46,891 bases of DNA from Akkermansia muciniphila. Its GTDB lineage: Bacteria; Verrucomicrobiota; Verrucomicrobiia; Verrucomicrobiales; Akkermansiaceae. The notes under the pieces were generated by a model. The model worked only from the letters and a program-made list of their open reading frames with translations. It had not been told where the DNA came from and made no database searches. The stretch spans positions 1 through 46,891 of the forward strand of contig CAMAQB010000013.1 in assembly GCA_945860285.1 (NCBI GenBank), written 5' to 3'. Of the stretch, positions 7,769 through 16,229 are shown piece after piece; the stretch's first letter is position 1; each line of letters starts with the position of its first letter. Made by a program: the position numbers and the translations under genes.

Positions 7769-9478
7769 ATGATCCGCCCTCTCGTCCTCGTTTTTTGCCT
7801 TTCCGCCATCGGACCGGATGCCATGGGACAGGAGCAAGGCGATGCCAAAGCCAATCCCCCGGCATCAGCCAATGCCAGCGCCGAGAACAGCAAGGTTCAG
7901 GCACTGGAGGGCTTGCTGCTGTCGATGCGCAACGAGGAAGAGGAACGCAACACGCAACGCGAGCTGCTCAAAAAAGCCGTAACCGAGGAACAGAAAAAGA
8001 ACATCTCTGCGGAGATCGACCGGATCGACGGTAAGCTCAGAGAGCTGCGGGAAAATTTCACCACTACGGCAACAGGGATCAATCCCGATGCGGGCACCGC
8101 CAATTCCGATGGTAAACTATCGATCAATGACGAGCTGAGGAACATCATTCAGCCGATGGCGCGGGAACTCAGGGAAGCGACCGCGCAGCCTCGCGAAATC
8201 GAGAATCTCACCATCGACCTCGCCAAGTGGAGGGCCAAGCAGAGCCTGGCAAGCACCGCGATGACGCAAATTGATGCCTTACTCGCGGAAAAAAACTCCG
8301 CGGCCCTCAACAAGGAACTCAGCACCCTGCGCAAATCCTGGCAGAAGCAGCTGCAGGAGGCCGAAAGCCGTTCCGCCAATACCAAGGTCCAGTTGGAGGA
8401 ACGCACGCGCAATTCACCTTCGGTGTTCAACCTGCTGACGAATTTCATTTCCCACTTTTGGAAAAACCGCGGCTTGAGCCTGTTCCTCTCGTTGAGCGGT
8501 GGTTTGCTCGCCTGGTATCTCGGCAAACGGCTCTATCGTTCATTGAAGAAACTGAGCCCGATGCACAAGAAGCATGAGGACTCGTTCACCACCCGGCTCA
8601 TCGATGTTTTCGCGCATGTGCTTGTGGTGTTGTTGGGATTGTTCACCGCGTTGTTGATACTTTACAACCGCAACGACTGGCTGTTGCTCACGGCGTCGCT
8701 GATCCTGTTCATCGGCATGATCTGGGCCTCGCGCACCGCCCTGCCGCCCTACTTTGAACAAGTCCGGCTGATTCTCAACCTCGGAACCATCCGGGTCGGC
8801 GAGCGAGTGATCATCAACAACCTGCCATGGCGGGTGGAATCGCTGAATTTTTTCTGCGAACTGCGCAACCCCGAACTCACGGGCGGCATCCTGCGGCTGC
8901 CGGCGAAATCGCTGCTCAACCTTTACTCGCGCCCTTGCCAACAAAAGGAACCATGGTTTCCCTCGAAAACCGACGACTGGGTCAAGCTCGACGACGGCAC
9001 TCTCGGCAAGGTGGTGCTGCAATCGCCGGAACAGGTGCAGCTTGTCAAAATGGGTGGCTCGTTCAAATCCTATGCGACCGCCGTTTATCTAACAAAAAAT
9101 CCGGAGAACATCAGCAATCAATTCCGCGTGTCCTCCATTTTCGGTCTCGATTACCGTCATTTGCCAATCGCCACGTCGCGAATTCCGGAGACCCTCCGCA
9201 ATGAAATCCTGCGGGTGCTGGTCGAACGCTATGGCAGGGAGGCCATCAAGTCGGTCAATGTCGAATTCGCATCGGCCGCGACGTCATCGCTCGATTTCCT
9301 CCTTGCAGCGGATGTCGACGGCGGCATCGCTTCGCAGCACGAAATCCTGCTGCGCATGTTGCAGAGGATCGCGGTTGATTGCGCCCTTGAAAACAACTGG
9401 ACGATTCCCTTCCCACAGATGACAATCCACACACGCGCGGAAGAAGTCGCCGCGGCATCCCGTTCTAGTGACCAATGA
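7769..9478 (+). CDS. MscS-family mechanosensitive channel with periplasmic coiled-coil extension
   Basis: 569 aa inner-membrane protein, probably a small-conductance mechanosensitive or osmoadaptation channel. Residues 1-20 are a signal peptide. Residues ~35-225 are rich in Glu, Lys, Gln and Leu with heptad character, so a periplasmic helical/coiled-coil extension is likely. Membrane segments follow near 236-254, 280-299 and 305-323. The MscS beta domain is visible in LNLGTIRVGERVIINNLPWRVESLN, and the C-terminal end has the family signature IPFPQMTIH. The usual pore-helix Gly/Ala pattern is weaker than in E. coli MscS, and gating is not predictable. The stop codon overlaps the next start in ATGA (9475-9478), so the two are translationally coupled. 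Confidence 0.8.
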   Translation: MIRPLVLVFCLSAIGPDAMGQEQGDAKANPPASANASAENSKVQALEGLLLSMRNEEEERNTQRELLKKAVTEEQKKNISAEIDRIDGKLRELRENFTTTATGINPDAGTANSDGKLSINDELRNIIQPMARELREATAQPREIENLTIDLAKWRAKQSLASTAMTQIDALLAEKNSAALNKELSTLRKSWQKQLQEAESRSANTKVQLEERTRNSPSVFNLLTNFISHFWKNRGLSLFLSLSGGLLAWYLGKRLYRSLKKLSPMHKKHEDSFTTRLIDVFAHVLVVLLGLFTALLILYNRNDWLLLTASLILFIGMIWASRTALPPYFEQVRLILNLGTIRVGERVIINNLPWRVESLNFFCELRNPELTGGILRLPAKSLLNLYSRPCQQKEPWFPSKTDDWVKLDDGTLGKVVLQSPEQVQLVKMGGSFKSYATAVYLTKNPENISNQFRVSSIFGLDYRHLPIATSRIPETLRNEILRVLVERYGREAIKSVNVEFASAATSSLDFLLAADVDGGIASQHEILLRMLQRIAVDCALENNWTIPFPQMTIHTRAEEVAAASRSSDQ

Positions 9479-10230
9479 CGATCCCAATGAGACTGCTGTT
9501 GTTATTAATGATTCCCCTTCGCGGTTTTGCGGCCGACCCTCCCCCGCGTGCGGTGGTTGTCGACATCGCCGCTCCGCGCTATCTGGCGACGACGCTCAAC
9601 GGCATATCCATGCAGTGTGTGACCTTTGATTCGCGATCACACGTCCTGAAGGTGCTCGATCAGCCCGATGGTCCCGGCACACTTTGGGCGGACTGTCAGG
9701 CCGCGGGTCAATCGGTGAGAGGACTGGCTGCGATCAATGCCGGATATTTCACCCCGCAAGGCACTCCATTGGGGGTTGTAATCGCCAGCGGTCGCAAGGC
9801 GGGGGGCAACAACGCCTCCTCGCTTGGTTCCGCGGTCTGGTATGAGTCAAACGGTCGCAGCGCCATCGTCCGCCGTGAAAAAACCAGTTTCAAAGCCACG
9901 CAGCTCATTCAAGCGGGACCGCTGCTCGCGGAGAATTCCAAGGAAATCAAAGGTCTCGAAGCGGTGAAAAAAAGCGCCCGCTGTTTCATCGCCTGGGACG
10001 GCGGCAGCAACTGGATGATTGCTCGCAGTTCGCCGTGTTCGCTCGCCCAGTTGTCGCATGCGCTGGCCGGGGCCAATCCCGCCGGGTTCCCGATCCATTG
10101 TGCGCTGAACCTCGACGGCGGTCGCTCTGCCGAGATCTATGTTTCACAAGCCATCGGCGGCGGCCCCGTATTCAACCGGCCGATCTGGAACAATCCGGTT
10201 CGCAACTTCCTCGTCCTCCAGGCCAGGTGA
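9475..10230 (+). CDS. Secreted NAGPA-like phosphodiester glycosidase family protein
   Basis: 251 aa with a signal peptide (residues 1-20, LLLLLMIPLRGFA). The conserved blocks of the phosphodiester glycosidase domain (Pfam PF09992) are seen: AINAGYFT with GTPLGVVIASGR shortly after, and ALNLDGGRSAE near the C-terminus. Family members cleave phosphodiester-linked sugars, such as the uncovering enzyme NAGPA, or act in spore and envelope polymers; the substrate here is unknown. It overlaps the channel gene by 4 nt, indicating one transcript. Converges with the GYF-domain gene after a 14-bp gap that has no terminator. Confidence 0.82.
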   Translation: MTIPMRLLLLLMIPLRGFAADPPPRAVVVDIAAPRYLATTLNGISMQCVTFDSRSHVLKVLDQPDGPGTLWADCQAAGQSVRGLAAINAGYFTPQGTPLGVVIASGRKAGGNNASSLGSAVWYESNGRSAIVRREKTSFKATQLIQAGPLLAENSKEIKGLEAVKKSARCFIAWDGGSNWMIARSSPCSLAQLSHALAGANPAGFPIHCALNLDGGRSAEIYVSQAIGGGPVFNRPIWNNPVRNFLVLQAR

Positions 10231-10244
10231 ACCACCAAAGGAAG

Positions 10245-11246
10245 CTATCCACGCATGGCAGCAGGCTGGCCGATGCGGCTGGCCATGAAGTTGACGCACT
10301 TGCACATCTGTGAAACGATCGGAAAACACAGCGCCATCGCCGCCGGAGGAAACAGCAAAGCGCAAATGCAATAGGCGAGAAACGTTCCCTCGCTCATTCG
10401 TGGCGCACCCCGCAGATTGGCCGCCCGCGAAGCCAGACGATTCCAATCAGCAGCCAGACTGTTGTATGCGATGAATATCCAATACAGGTTGTAAAACGGA
10501 ATGAACAACATGCCCACCGCCATGCCGGGAGTCGTGCGCGGACTGGCGGCGCGGAGGCAGTACCACGCACGGGCGAGGATGAACAACTGATAAATCGCGG
10601 CGGAGAACAAGAACAACGTGCCGATGCCGAGCACACAATACAGCACGATCATCATCGTCATCGTTGGCTGAACCCCGGCTTTGATTTGATTGTTGATCGA
10701 CACCGCCATCAGGGTCATTGCCACTAAGCTGAGCAACCCCGAGCAAAAAAGTCCCAGCCAGACGCCATAGCTCACCGGGCTGACGGGAAAGTAAGGGTAG
10801 TTGCCTCCACCGGAACCGCGGGGGTTCTGCATTTGTGCGCTGGCGGCGGGAGTGGCATACGGAGCGGCACCTTTCGTCGGGGCAACTGCGGCGGGAGTGG
10901 CATACGGAGCGGCACCTTTCGTCGGAGCAACTGCGGCGGGAGTGGCGAAGGGAATTGCGGGTTTCGTCGGCACCACAGCGGGCTGCGGCATGGCGGACTT
11001 TGTCGACGTAACGGTGCGCGCGGCAGGATTGCCGGCAGGCCGAACCGTGCCCGCGCGCGCAGGTCCCGACGGCGCAACGGGAAGCAGTCCCGCGACCTGG
11101 GACGCCTTGACCCATTCAGCCATTCCTTCTGCCCAGAGCAGGGTTCCGGCAACGATGCGCCCCTCCTTCGCAAATTGTGCCAACTGCGCGCCGGTGTAGG
11201 GCCCCATCTGCTTTCCGTCGCTCGCGACATACCATGCATCACTCAT
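10245..11246 (-). CDS. GYF_2-domain multi-pass membrane protein
   Basis: 333 aa. The ATG at 11246 is chosen since the GYF_2 domain starts there: WYVASDGKQMGPYTGAQLAQ with LLWAEGMAEWVKASQV (Pfam PF14237, residues ~4-52). A Pro/Ala/Thr linker (~60-140) contains three 15-residue repeats of the type V-A-P-T-K-G-A-A-P-Y-A-T-P-A-A. Four hydrophobic segments follow between ~160 and 320, in a DUF4328-like arrangement with FIPFYNLYWIFIAY. GYF_2 domains usually bind proline-rich peptides, so it may organise membrane proteins; exact role unknown. An in-frame upstream extension to 11303 is possible but would start inside the xerC-facing region without conserved residues. Divergent from xerC. Confidence 0.75.
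   Translation of the reverse strand: MSDAWYVASDGKQMGPYTGAQLAQFAKEGRIVAGTLLWAEGMAEWVKASQVAGLLPVAPSGPARAGTVRPAGNPAARTVTSTKSAMPQPAVVPTKPAIPFATPAAVAPTKGAAPYATPAAVAPTKGAAPYATPAASAQMQNPRGSGGGNYPYFPVSPVSYGVWLGLFCSGLLSLVAMTLMAVSINNQIKAGVQPTMTMMIVLYCVLGIGTLFLFSAAIYQLFILARAWYCLRAASPRTTPGMAVGMLFIPFYNLYWIFIAYNSLAADWNRLASRAANLRGAPRMSEGTFLAYCICALLFPPAAMALCFPIVSQMCKCVNFMASRIGQPAAMRG
10846..10980 (-). repeat. 45-bp tandem repeat within the GYF-domain gene
   Basis: Three units beginning at 10846, 10891 and 10936 with a strict 45-bp period. The first two are nearly identical at DNA level; the third has diverged. They encode the Pro/Ala/Thr linker. The near identity suggests copy number could vary between strains by slippage. 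Confidence 0.9.
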
Positions 11247-11310
11247 CGCAGCGAGACTAGAAAAACCTAGCGGATAGCGCAACCAGATTTTAGAGGCTCC
11301 CATGCAATTC

Positions 11311-11338
11311 TTGACATTCCGGATGGTCGATCTACTCT
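11311..11338 (+). promoter_or_regulatory. Probable xerC promoter
   Basis: TTGACA at 11311-11316, 16-nt spacer, TACTCT at 11333-11338. Start codon at 11354, so the leader would be only about 9 nt. Confidence 0.55.
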
Positions 11339-11350
11339 GACCTCAGGTCA
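11338..11350. promoter_or_regulatory. 13-nt palindrome at the xerC transcription start
   Basis: TGACCT-C-AGGTCA is a perfect odd palindrome that begins at the last base of the -10 box and covers the expected start of transcription. Its placement suits a repressor operator. It is short, so chance occurrence is possible. Confidence 0.35.
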
Positions 11351-11353
11351 GCC

Positions 11354-12271
11354 ATGCACGAGACGACAAGCGAGCCCTTGGAAGTGGATTTTTTCCGTTA
11401 CCTCGACACCGAGCGCACGGCATCGGCATTGACCTTGCGGAACTATCGCGCCGCCCTGCAATCGTTCCGTGAGTTCCGTGGTGAACGCTTCCAATCCTGG
11501 CGTGATGAACAAACCGACGACTTTCGGGCATGGTTGTTTGCGATGATGAAAGAAAACCTGTCGCGTGCCACGATCCGCCTGCGTTTTGCGGCGATTCGTT
11601 CATTTTACAAGTACCTTGTGCATCGGCGCGGGCTGGCCAAAAGTCCGGCGGCCAACATGCAACTGCCGAAAGCGGAGCGCAAACTCCCGGTGGTGTTGAA
11701 CATTTCACAAATGGAGGAACTGCTCTCGCTGCCGCAAAAACTTCGCGGCGACAAACCCAAAATCGCCTGGCTGGCGGCGCGCGACACCGCATTGCTGGAA
11801 ATGTTTTACTCCTGCGGACTGCGGATTTCCGAACTGCGCATGCTGGATGTTAAGGACATCGATTTCATCAGCGAATCCTGCCGGGTCATGGGCAAGGGCT
11901 CGAAGGAGCGAATCATTCCCATCGGCGGACCCGCGCTCGCAGCATTGCAATCCTACCGCCAGGCCGCCGCCGTCACCAGCGGACCGGTGTTTCTGAGTTC
12001 GCGAAAAACCCGGATCACCCAACAGGCCATCGATTTGCTGCTGAAAAAATACCTGCGCCAATCTTCGATCCCCTTCGCGATTTCCCCGCACAAACTTCGT
12101 CATTCTTTCGCGACCCACATGCTCGATGCCGGAGCCGATCTGCGCAGTGTGCAATCACTGCTCGGCCACGCATCGCTTTCGACCACGCAAATCTACACCC
12201 ACGTGACCCGCGAACGCCTGCGTCAGGCCTACGACGGAGCGCACCCGCGCGCCAAATCCACGCCCGCATGA
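11354..12271 (+). CDS. Tyrosine recombinase XerC/XerD family
   Basis: 305 aa site-specific recombinase, likely resolving chromosome dimers at dif together with a partner. The N-terminal SAM-like DNA-binding domain (~10-100) carries RYLDTERTASALTLRNYRAAL. All catalytic residues are present: Arg157 (CGLRISEL), Lys181 (GKGSKERIIP), His246 and Arg249 (HKLRHSFATHML), His272 (LLGHASLSTTQIYTHV) and nucleophile Tyr281. Length and lack of accessory domains fit a housekeeping XerC or XerD rather than a phage integrase. No phage or integron genes surround it. Its stop overlaps the next start by 4 nt. Confidence 0.9.
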   Translation: MHETTSEPLEVDFFRYLDTERTASALTLRNYRAALQSFREFRGERFQSWRDEQTDDFRAWLFAMMKENLSRATIRLRFAAIRSFYKYLVHRRGLAKSPAANMQLPKAERKLPVVLNISQMEELLSLPQKLRGDKPKIAWLAARDTALLEMFYSCGLRISELRMLDVKDIDFISESCRVMGKGSKERIIPIGGPALAALQSYRQAAAVTSGPVFLSSRKTRITQQAIDLLLKKYLRQSSIPFAISPHKLRHSFATHMLDAGADLRSVQSLLGHASLSTTQIYTHVTRERLRQAYDGAHPRAKSTPA

Positions 12272-12948
12272 AAAAGATCCTCTGGTTCTGTCTCAGCGCC
12301 TGCCTGCCGGTCGGAGCCGAAGGAGATGCGGAATTGATCCAGTTGCTGCTCCGTGAAAACCTCGATCACCGGACCTTCGCCTTCAGCGATGTTGTCGCCG
12401 CCTCCTCCGGAAAAAAAGTGATCCCTCTCGATGAAGCGAATGCCGCACACCTGCGGATCACCACGGCGGTGCGGACCGCGCTCGACAAGGCGCTCGGCGA
12501 ACTCTCCCGCGCGGATTCCCCGGTGCGAAAACTGCGCCGCATCAATGAAGCGTCGCGGTTTTTCGAAGATTCCCTGCTGGCAAAAATCAACAGCAGCGAG
12601 GGGCTGCGCTGTGAAATCCCGCCCGCGAAAAACGGCGAACTCCAGCGTTCCGGTTATCCCGATCTGAAAATCACCGACAAGGCCAGCGGCGTTGTGGCTT
12701 ACCTTGATCCGAAACTTGTCGAGGCCAAGTCGCTCGACTCCACTTTGCGAACTTTTTACTACGAACCCAAACACGAGACGCTCAAGATCAACGACGATGC
12801 CATCCACCTGCTCTGCGGCATCGAGCACGACGGCAACGAGGGGGCCTGGACATTCACACGTTTCCATTTGATCGATCTCAGCAAACTGCGCGTTCGTCTG
12901 AAAGCCGAGTTTCAAGCCTCGAATGCCGACATTTATCCTGCAAAGTAG
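12268..12948 (+). CDS. Secreted protein of unknown function with a PD-(D/E)XK-like motif
   Basis: 226 aa, not recognised as a named family. A signal peptide is likely (residues 1-17, ending PVGAEG). The middle is helical and rich in Ala, Leu, Arg. A striking stretch is G-Y-P131-D132-L-K-I, then 14 residues on, Y-L-D147-P-K149-L, followed by an alternating hydrophobic C-terminal half. This spacing is like a PD-(D/E)XK nuclease core, which is inference only; export would be unusual for such a nuclease. It overlaps the recombinase by ATGA and is followed 9 bp later by the IF-1-like gene, so the three are probably co-transcribed. Confidence 0.6.
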   Translation: MKKILWFCLSACLPVGAEGDAELIQLLLRENLDHRTFAFSDVVAASSGKKVIPLDEANAAHLRITTAVRTALDKALGELSRADSPVRKLRRINEASRFFEDSLLAKINSSEGLRCEIPPAKNGELQRSGYPDLKITDKASGVVAYLDPKLVEAKSLDSTLRTFYYEPKHETLKINDDAIHLLCGIEHDGNEGAWTFTRFHLIDLSKLRVRLKAEFQASNADIYPAK

Positions 12949-12957
12949 CGCCGGCCC

Positions 12958-13170
12958 ATGGAAAACTGCATCACCACCACTGCCACGATCATCGGACCCT
13001 ATTCGGACATTTTCCAAGCCACGCTGCCTAACGGAAAAGTCACGCTTGCCCATCTGTCGCGCGAAATGTCCGGTTCGCACGACCGGATCAAACCCGGAAT
13101 GATCGTGCGGGTGGAACTCACTCCCTATGACTTCGATGTCGCACGCATCGTCGCGATCGAAGCTGGTTGA
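12958..13170 (+). CDS. Translation initiation factor IF-1-like S1-domain protein
   Basis: 70 aa, the normal length of IF-1, which binds the A site of the 30S subunit. The OB-fold pattern is visible: ATIIGPYSDIFQATLPNG aligns with the IF-1 strand pair, LAHLSREMSGSHDRIKPGM with the LAHisGKMRknyIrilpGD block, and VELTPYDFDVARIV with VELSPYDltrgRI. The conserved KM-R region is somewhat altered (REMSGSHDR), so it may be a diverged paralogue rather than the main infA. It is not near ribosomal protein genes, but at the end of the recombinase run, and converges with cysN after 6 bp. Confidence 0.75.
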   Translation: MENCITTTATIIGPYSDIFQATLPNGKVTLAHLSREMSGSHDRIKPGMIVRVELTPYDFDVARIVAIEAG

Positions 13171-13176
13171 CGAGGT

Positions 13177-14421
13177 TCAGACGATCATGCCCGCGCCGAC
13201 GGTTTCATTCGTTCCTGGGTCGATGAGAATGAAACTCCCGGTCTGGCGGTTGCGGCTGTAGCTGTCGAAAATCAGCGGCGTGGCGGTGCGCAGGGAGATC
13301 CGGCCGATGTCATTCATGGCGAATGTTTCCAGTCCTTCGACCTTGTGAAGGGTGTTGACATCGACATGGTACTTCACCTCCTGCACCACCGCTTTCGTTT
13401 CACGCGTCGTATGGCGCAGGATCAACTTGGCCTTGTGGGGCATGGGTTTTTGCGAGAACCAGCAGATCATCGCCTCGATGTCCTGCTCGACCTGCGGCGG
13501 GTTGTTCTCTTTGACGATCATGTCGCCACGGGAGATGTCGATTTCATCATCGAGCGTGATGCAGACCGATTGCGGCGCGAATGCCTCCTCCCTCTCGCCA
13601 TCGGGTGAGTGAATCGCCTTGACCCGGGTGCTGAAACCGGAAGGCAGCACGGTGACCCTGTCCCCCGGTTTGAAAACACCACCCGCCACACGACCGGCGT
13701 AACCGCGGAAGTCATGCCATTCATCGCTCATCGGCCGGACCACCCACTGGACCGGGAAGCGCGCATCGACATGGTTTTCCTCGCCGCCGATGTAAACGTG
13801 CTCCAAATGATAGAGCAAAGACGGTCCCTGGTACCAAGGCATGTTCGCGGACTTGTCGACCACGTTGTCGCCATTCAACGCGGAGATCGGGATGAAGGTG
13901 ATGTCGATGATGTTGCCCAGCCGCGAGGCCAGGGAGAGATAGTCCTCGACGATGCTGTTGTAGACGCCCTCGCTGTATTCCACCAAGTCCATCTTGTTGA
14001 CCGCCACGACCAGGTGCTGGATGCGGAGCAGGTTGGCGATGAAACTGTGGCGCTTGGTCTGTTCGATCACGCCTTTGCGGGCATCGATCAAAATGATCGA
14101 CAGATTCGCTGTGGAGGCACCGGTCACCATGTTGCGGGTGTATTGAATGTGCCCGGGGGTGTCGGCGATGATGAATTTCCGCTTCGGCGTGGCGAAGTAG
14201 CGATACGCCACGTCAATGGTGATGCCCTGTTCGCGTTCGGCTTTGAGTCCGTCGGTCAACAGCGCGAGATTGACGTTCGCATCGCCGCGTTTGCGCGAGG
14301 ATTCCTCCATCGCTTCCAATTGGTCTTCGAAAATGGATTTGGAATCATACAGCAAACGGCCGATGAGGGTTGATTTGCCGTCGTCAACCGATCCGGCAGT
14401 GGAAAATCGTAGCAGGTCCAT
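13177..14421 (-). CDS. cysN: Sulfate adenylyltransferase subunit 1 (GTPase)
   Basis: 414 aa GTP-binding subunit of ATP sulfurylase that drives formation of adenosine 5'-phosphosulfate. GTPase motifs are complete: P-loop GSVDDGKST at residues 10-18, DTPGH at 87-91, NKMD at 142-145. The start MDLLRFSTAG is family-typical. It ends without the C-terminal APS kinase domain found in CysNC fusions, which agrees with a separate cysC next door. It follows cysD by 42 bp and is the last gene of the minus-strand cluster. Confidence 0.95.
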   Translation of the reverse strand: MDLLRFSTAGSVDDGKSTLIGRLLYDSKSIFEDQLEAMEESSRKRGDANVNLALLTDGLKAEREQGITIDVAYRYFATPKRKFIIADTPGHIQYTRNMVTGASTANLSIILIDARKGVIEQTKRHSFIANLLRIQHLVVAVNKMDLVEYSEGVYNSIVEDYLSLASRLGNIIDITFIPISALNGDNVVDKSANMPWYQGPSLLYHLEHVYIGGEENHVDARFPVQWVVRPMSDEWHDFRGYAGRVAGGVFKPGDRVTVLPSGFSTRVKAIHSPDGEREEAFAPQSVCITLDDEIDISRGDMIVKENNPPQVEQDIEAMICWFSQKPMPHKAKLILRHTTRETKAVVQEVKYHVDVNTLHKVEGLETFAMNDIGRISLRTATPLIFDSYSRNRQTGSFILIDPGTNETVGAGMIV

Positions 14422-14463
14422 GGTATAAAAAATTTCGCTTGATGGTTTGCCGGGCGCAGGCGG

Positions 14464-15369
14464 TCAAAAATATCCTTCCTTTTTGCGATCTTCCATCGCG
14501 GTTTCCGAACGCTTGTCGTCGGCCCGGGTGCCGCGTTCCGTCTGCCGCGCGGCGGCGACCTCGGCGATCACTTCATCGAGATCCGACGCATGGGATTCCA
14601 CCGCGCCGGTGCATGTGGCGTCGCCAATCGTGCGAAAGCGAACAATGCGCTTTTCGGTTTTTTCGTTAGGCTGCGGCTTCAGGAAATCGGTGACCGCAAG
14701 CAACTGGCCGTTGCGTTCGAACACCTCGCGTTCGTGCGAATAATAGATCGACGGCAGGGGGATTTCCTCCCGTTTGATGTACATCCAGATGTCCATCTCG
14801 GTGAAATTCGAAAGCGGAAACACGCGGAAATGTTCACCGGGATTTTTGCGACCGTTGAAAAGATTCCACAATTCAGGCCGCTGGTTTTTCGGATCCCACT
14901 GACCGAAGTCATCGCGATGGGAAAAAAAGCGCTCCTTCGCCCGCGCTTTCTCCTCGTCGCGGCGCCCGCCGCCCAGGCAGCAGTCGTACTGGTGTTTTTC
15001 AATCGTATCCAACAGCGTCACCGTCTGCAACTTGTTGCGCGAGGCGTTGGGACCTTTTTCCTCGATCACTCGCCCGCTGTCGATCGACTCCTGCACCAAC
15101 CCGACCACCAGACGCGCGCCGATTTTTTCGACAAACTCATCGCGATACACCATGGTCTCGACGAAGTTGTGTCCGGTGTCCACATGGACCAACGGAAAAG
15201 GCATTTTCGAAGGCCAGAACGCCTTGCGGGCCAGCCAGGCCATGACGATGGAATCCTTGCCGCCGGAAAACAACAACGCGGGATTTTCAAACTGGGCGGC
15301 GGTTTCACGAAGCACGAAGATCGCTTCGGCTTCCAGTTGGTCGAGATGGCTGAGATGATAATTAGGCAT
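14464..15369 (-). CDS. cysD: Sulfate adenylyltransferase subunit 2
   Basis: 301 aa catalytic subunit of ATP sulfurylase (PAPS reductase-like PP-loop fold). The PP-loop SGGKDS is at residues 35-40; further signatures are HVDTGHNFVE, CCLGGGRRDEEKARAKER, FRVFPLSNFTEMDIW, and the family-typical end SETAMEDRKKEGYF. Start ATG at 15369 gives normal length. It has its own promoter-like site upstream and an inverted repeat before that, so it can be expressed apart from cysC. Confidence 0.95.
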   Translation of the reverse strand: MPNYHLSHLDQLEAEAIFVLRETAAQFENPALLFSGGKDSIVMAWLARKAFWPSKMPFPLVHVDTGHNFVETMVYRDEFVEKIGARLVVGLVQESIDSGRVIEEKGPNASRNKLQTVTLLDTIEKHQYDCCLGGGRRDEEKARAKERFFSHRDDFGQWDPKNQRPELWNLFNGRKNPGEHFRVFPLSNFTEMDIWMYIKREEIPLPSIYYSHEREVFERNGQLLAVTDFLKPQPNEKTEKRIVRFRTIGDATCTGAVESHASDLDEVIAEVAAARQTERGTRADDKRSETAMEDRKKEGYF

Positions 15370-15403
15370 GGGAAAATTCCGCGCGCTGCGCAGGCACGCA
15401 GTC

Positions 15404-15431
15404 GTTTTACCGCCGATTCCGCCCCCGTCAA
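15404..15431 (-). promoter_or_regulatory. Probable cysDN promoter
   Basis: On the minus strand TTGACG (15431-15426), 16-nt spacer, TAAAAC (15409-15404), start codon at 15369. Leader of about 27 nt. Confidence 0.5.
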
Positions 15432-15440
15432 CAAAAAAAT

Positions 15441-15466
15441 ATTAGTTTGTTGCTCAATTTACTAAT
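15441..15466. promoter_or_regulatory. Inverted repeat upstream of the cysD promoter
   Basis: ATTAGT at 15441-15446 and ACTAAT at 15461-15466 with a 14-nt spacer, ending 10 bp before the -35 box. This is a typical place for an activator of sulfur genes, and the AT-rich dyad with a T-N11-A core is compatible with a LysR-type regulator. The regulator is not in the window. Confidence 0.4.
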
Positions 15467-15487
15467 GTTTCAATAAACCATTGACGA

Positions 15488-16081
15488 TCAATGGGAAATC
15501 CGTTGCGCGATGGACTGCAGAAGCAGGTCGACGCTTTCGTCGAGGTCCTTGATTTCGGTGTCGATGACCAATTCCGGCTGCATCGGTTCCTCGAAGGAGC
15601 TGTCCTTGCCGGTGAAATGGGCGACTTCCCCCCGCGCAGCTTTGGCGTAGAGACCTTTGACGTCCCGCTGTTCGCAGGTTTTGTAACTGGCCTTCACGTA
15701 GACTTCGAAAAAATCCTTGCCGAGAATGCCGCGGGCGACATCCCGCAACAGCCCGTGCGGGGTGATGGCGGAAACGAGCACGATCAACCCCTGCTGTGCG
15801 AAAAGCCTGGCGACTTCGGCGATGCGGCGCACATTTTCCAAACGATCCTCGTCGCTGAAACCGAGGTTCGAATTCAAGCCGGAGCGGATGTTGTCGCCGT
15901 CGAGGATCACGGTCGCGCGCCCCTGCTGATGCAGGATCCGCTCGGCCGCATTGGCGATGGTCGATTTTCCCGAACCGGAAAGTCCGCAGAGCCAGATGAC
16001 AATGCCGCGCTGACCTAACAAATTCTCCTTGTCGTGGCGCTGGAGGAAGCGGTGGAATTCCGTGTGGATGTTTTGTTGCAT
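15488..16081 (-). CDS. cysC: Adenylylsulfate kinase
   Basis: 197 aa enzyme that phosphorylates APS to PAPS. P-loop GLSGSGKST at residues 33-41; ILDGDNIRSGLNSNLGFS, DRLENVRRIAEVA, VSAITP and the FFEVYVKASYKTCEQRDVKGLY block are all typical of APS kinase. Full length, single domain. It lies upstream of cysD and cysN on the same strand, completing sulfate activation. Its first 46 codons and ~47 bp of upstream sequence exist as a diverged second copy at 17000-17189. Confidence 0.95.
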   Translation of the reverse strand: MQQNIHTEFHRFLQRHDKENLLGQRGIVIWLCGLSGSGKSTIANAAERILHQQGRATVILDGDNIRSGLNSNLGFSDEDRLENVRRIAEVARLFAQQGLIVLVSAITPHGLLRDVARGILGKDFFEVYVKASYKTCEQRDVKGLYAKAARGEVAHFTGKDSSFEEPMQPELVIDTEIKDLDESVDLLLQSIAQRISH

Positions 16082-16128
16082 TGCTTTGCCAAGCTACATG
16101 CCGATGCGGGTCGTGTAAAGATCGGATC
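15943..16128 (-). repeat. Direct repeat copy A: cysC 5' end plus upstream sequence
   Basis: Covers the first ~46 codons of the intact cysC and ~47 bp before its ATG. By eye about nine of ten bases match copy B (17000-17189), with one 4-base insertion in B. The match starts at GGCCGC and ends at GATCGGATC. Confidence 0.85.
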
Positions 16129-16229
16129 GGCGGTAGTTGACGCGGACTTCGCTGCAGTTGTGCTGTTCCGGCCTTGAGCAGGGCGAAAAGTGAACGACGG
16201 ACCCGGACAGTTGAGTGGGAAACCTTTCC

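Noticed and set aside
11354-12271. Recombinase as mark of a genomic island or integron
   Set aside because: No attachment-site repeats, phage genes or gene cassettes nearby; length and motifs fit housekeeping Xer.
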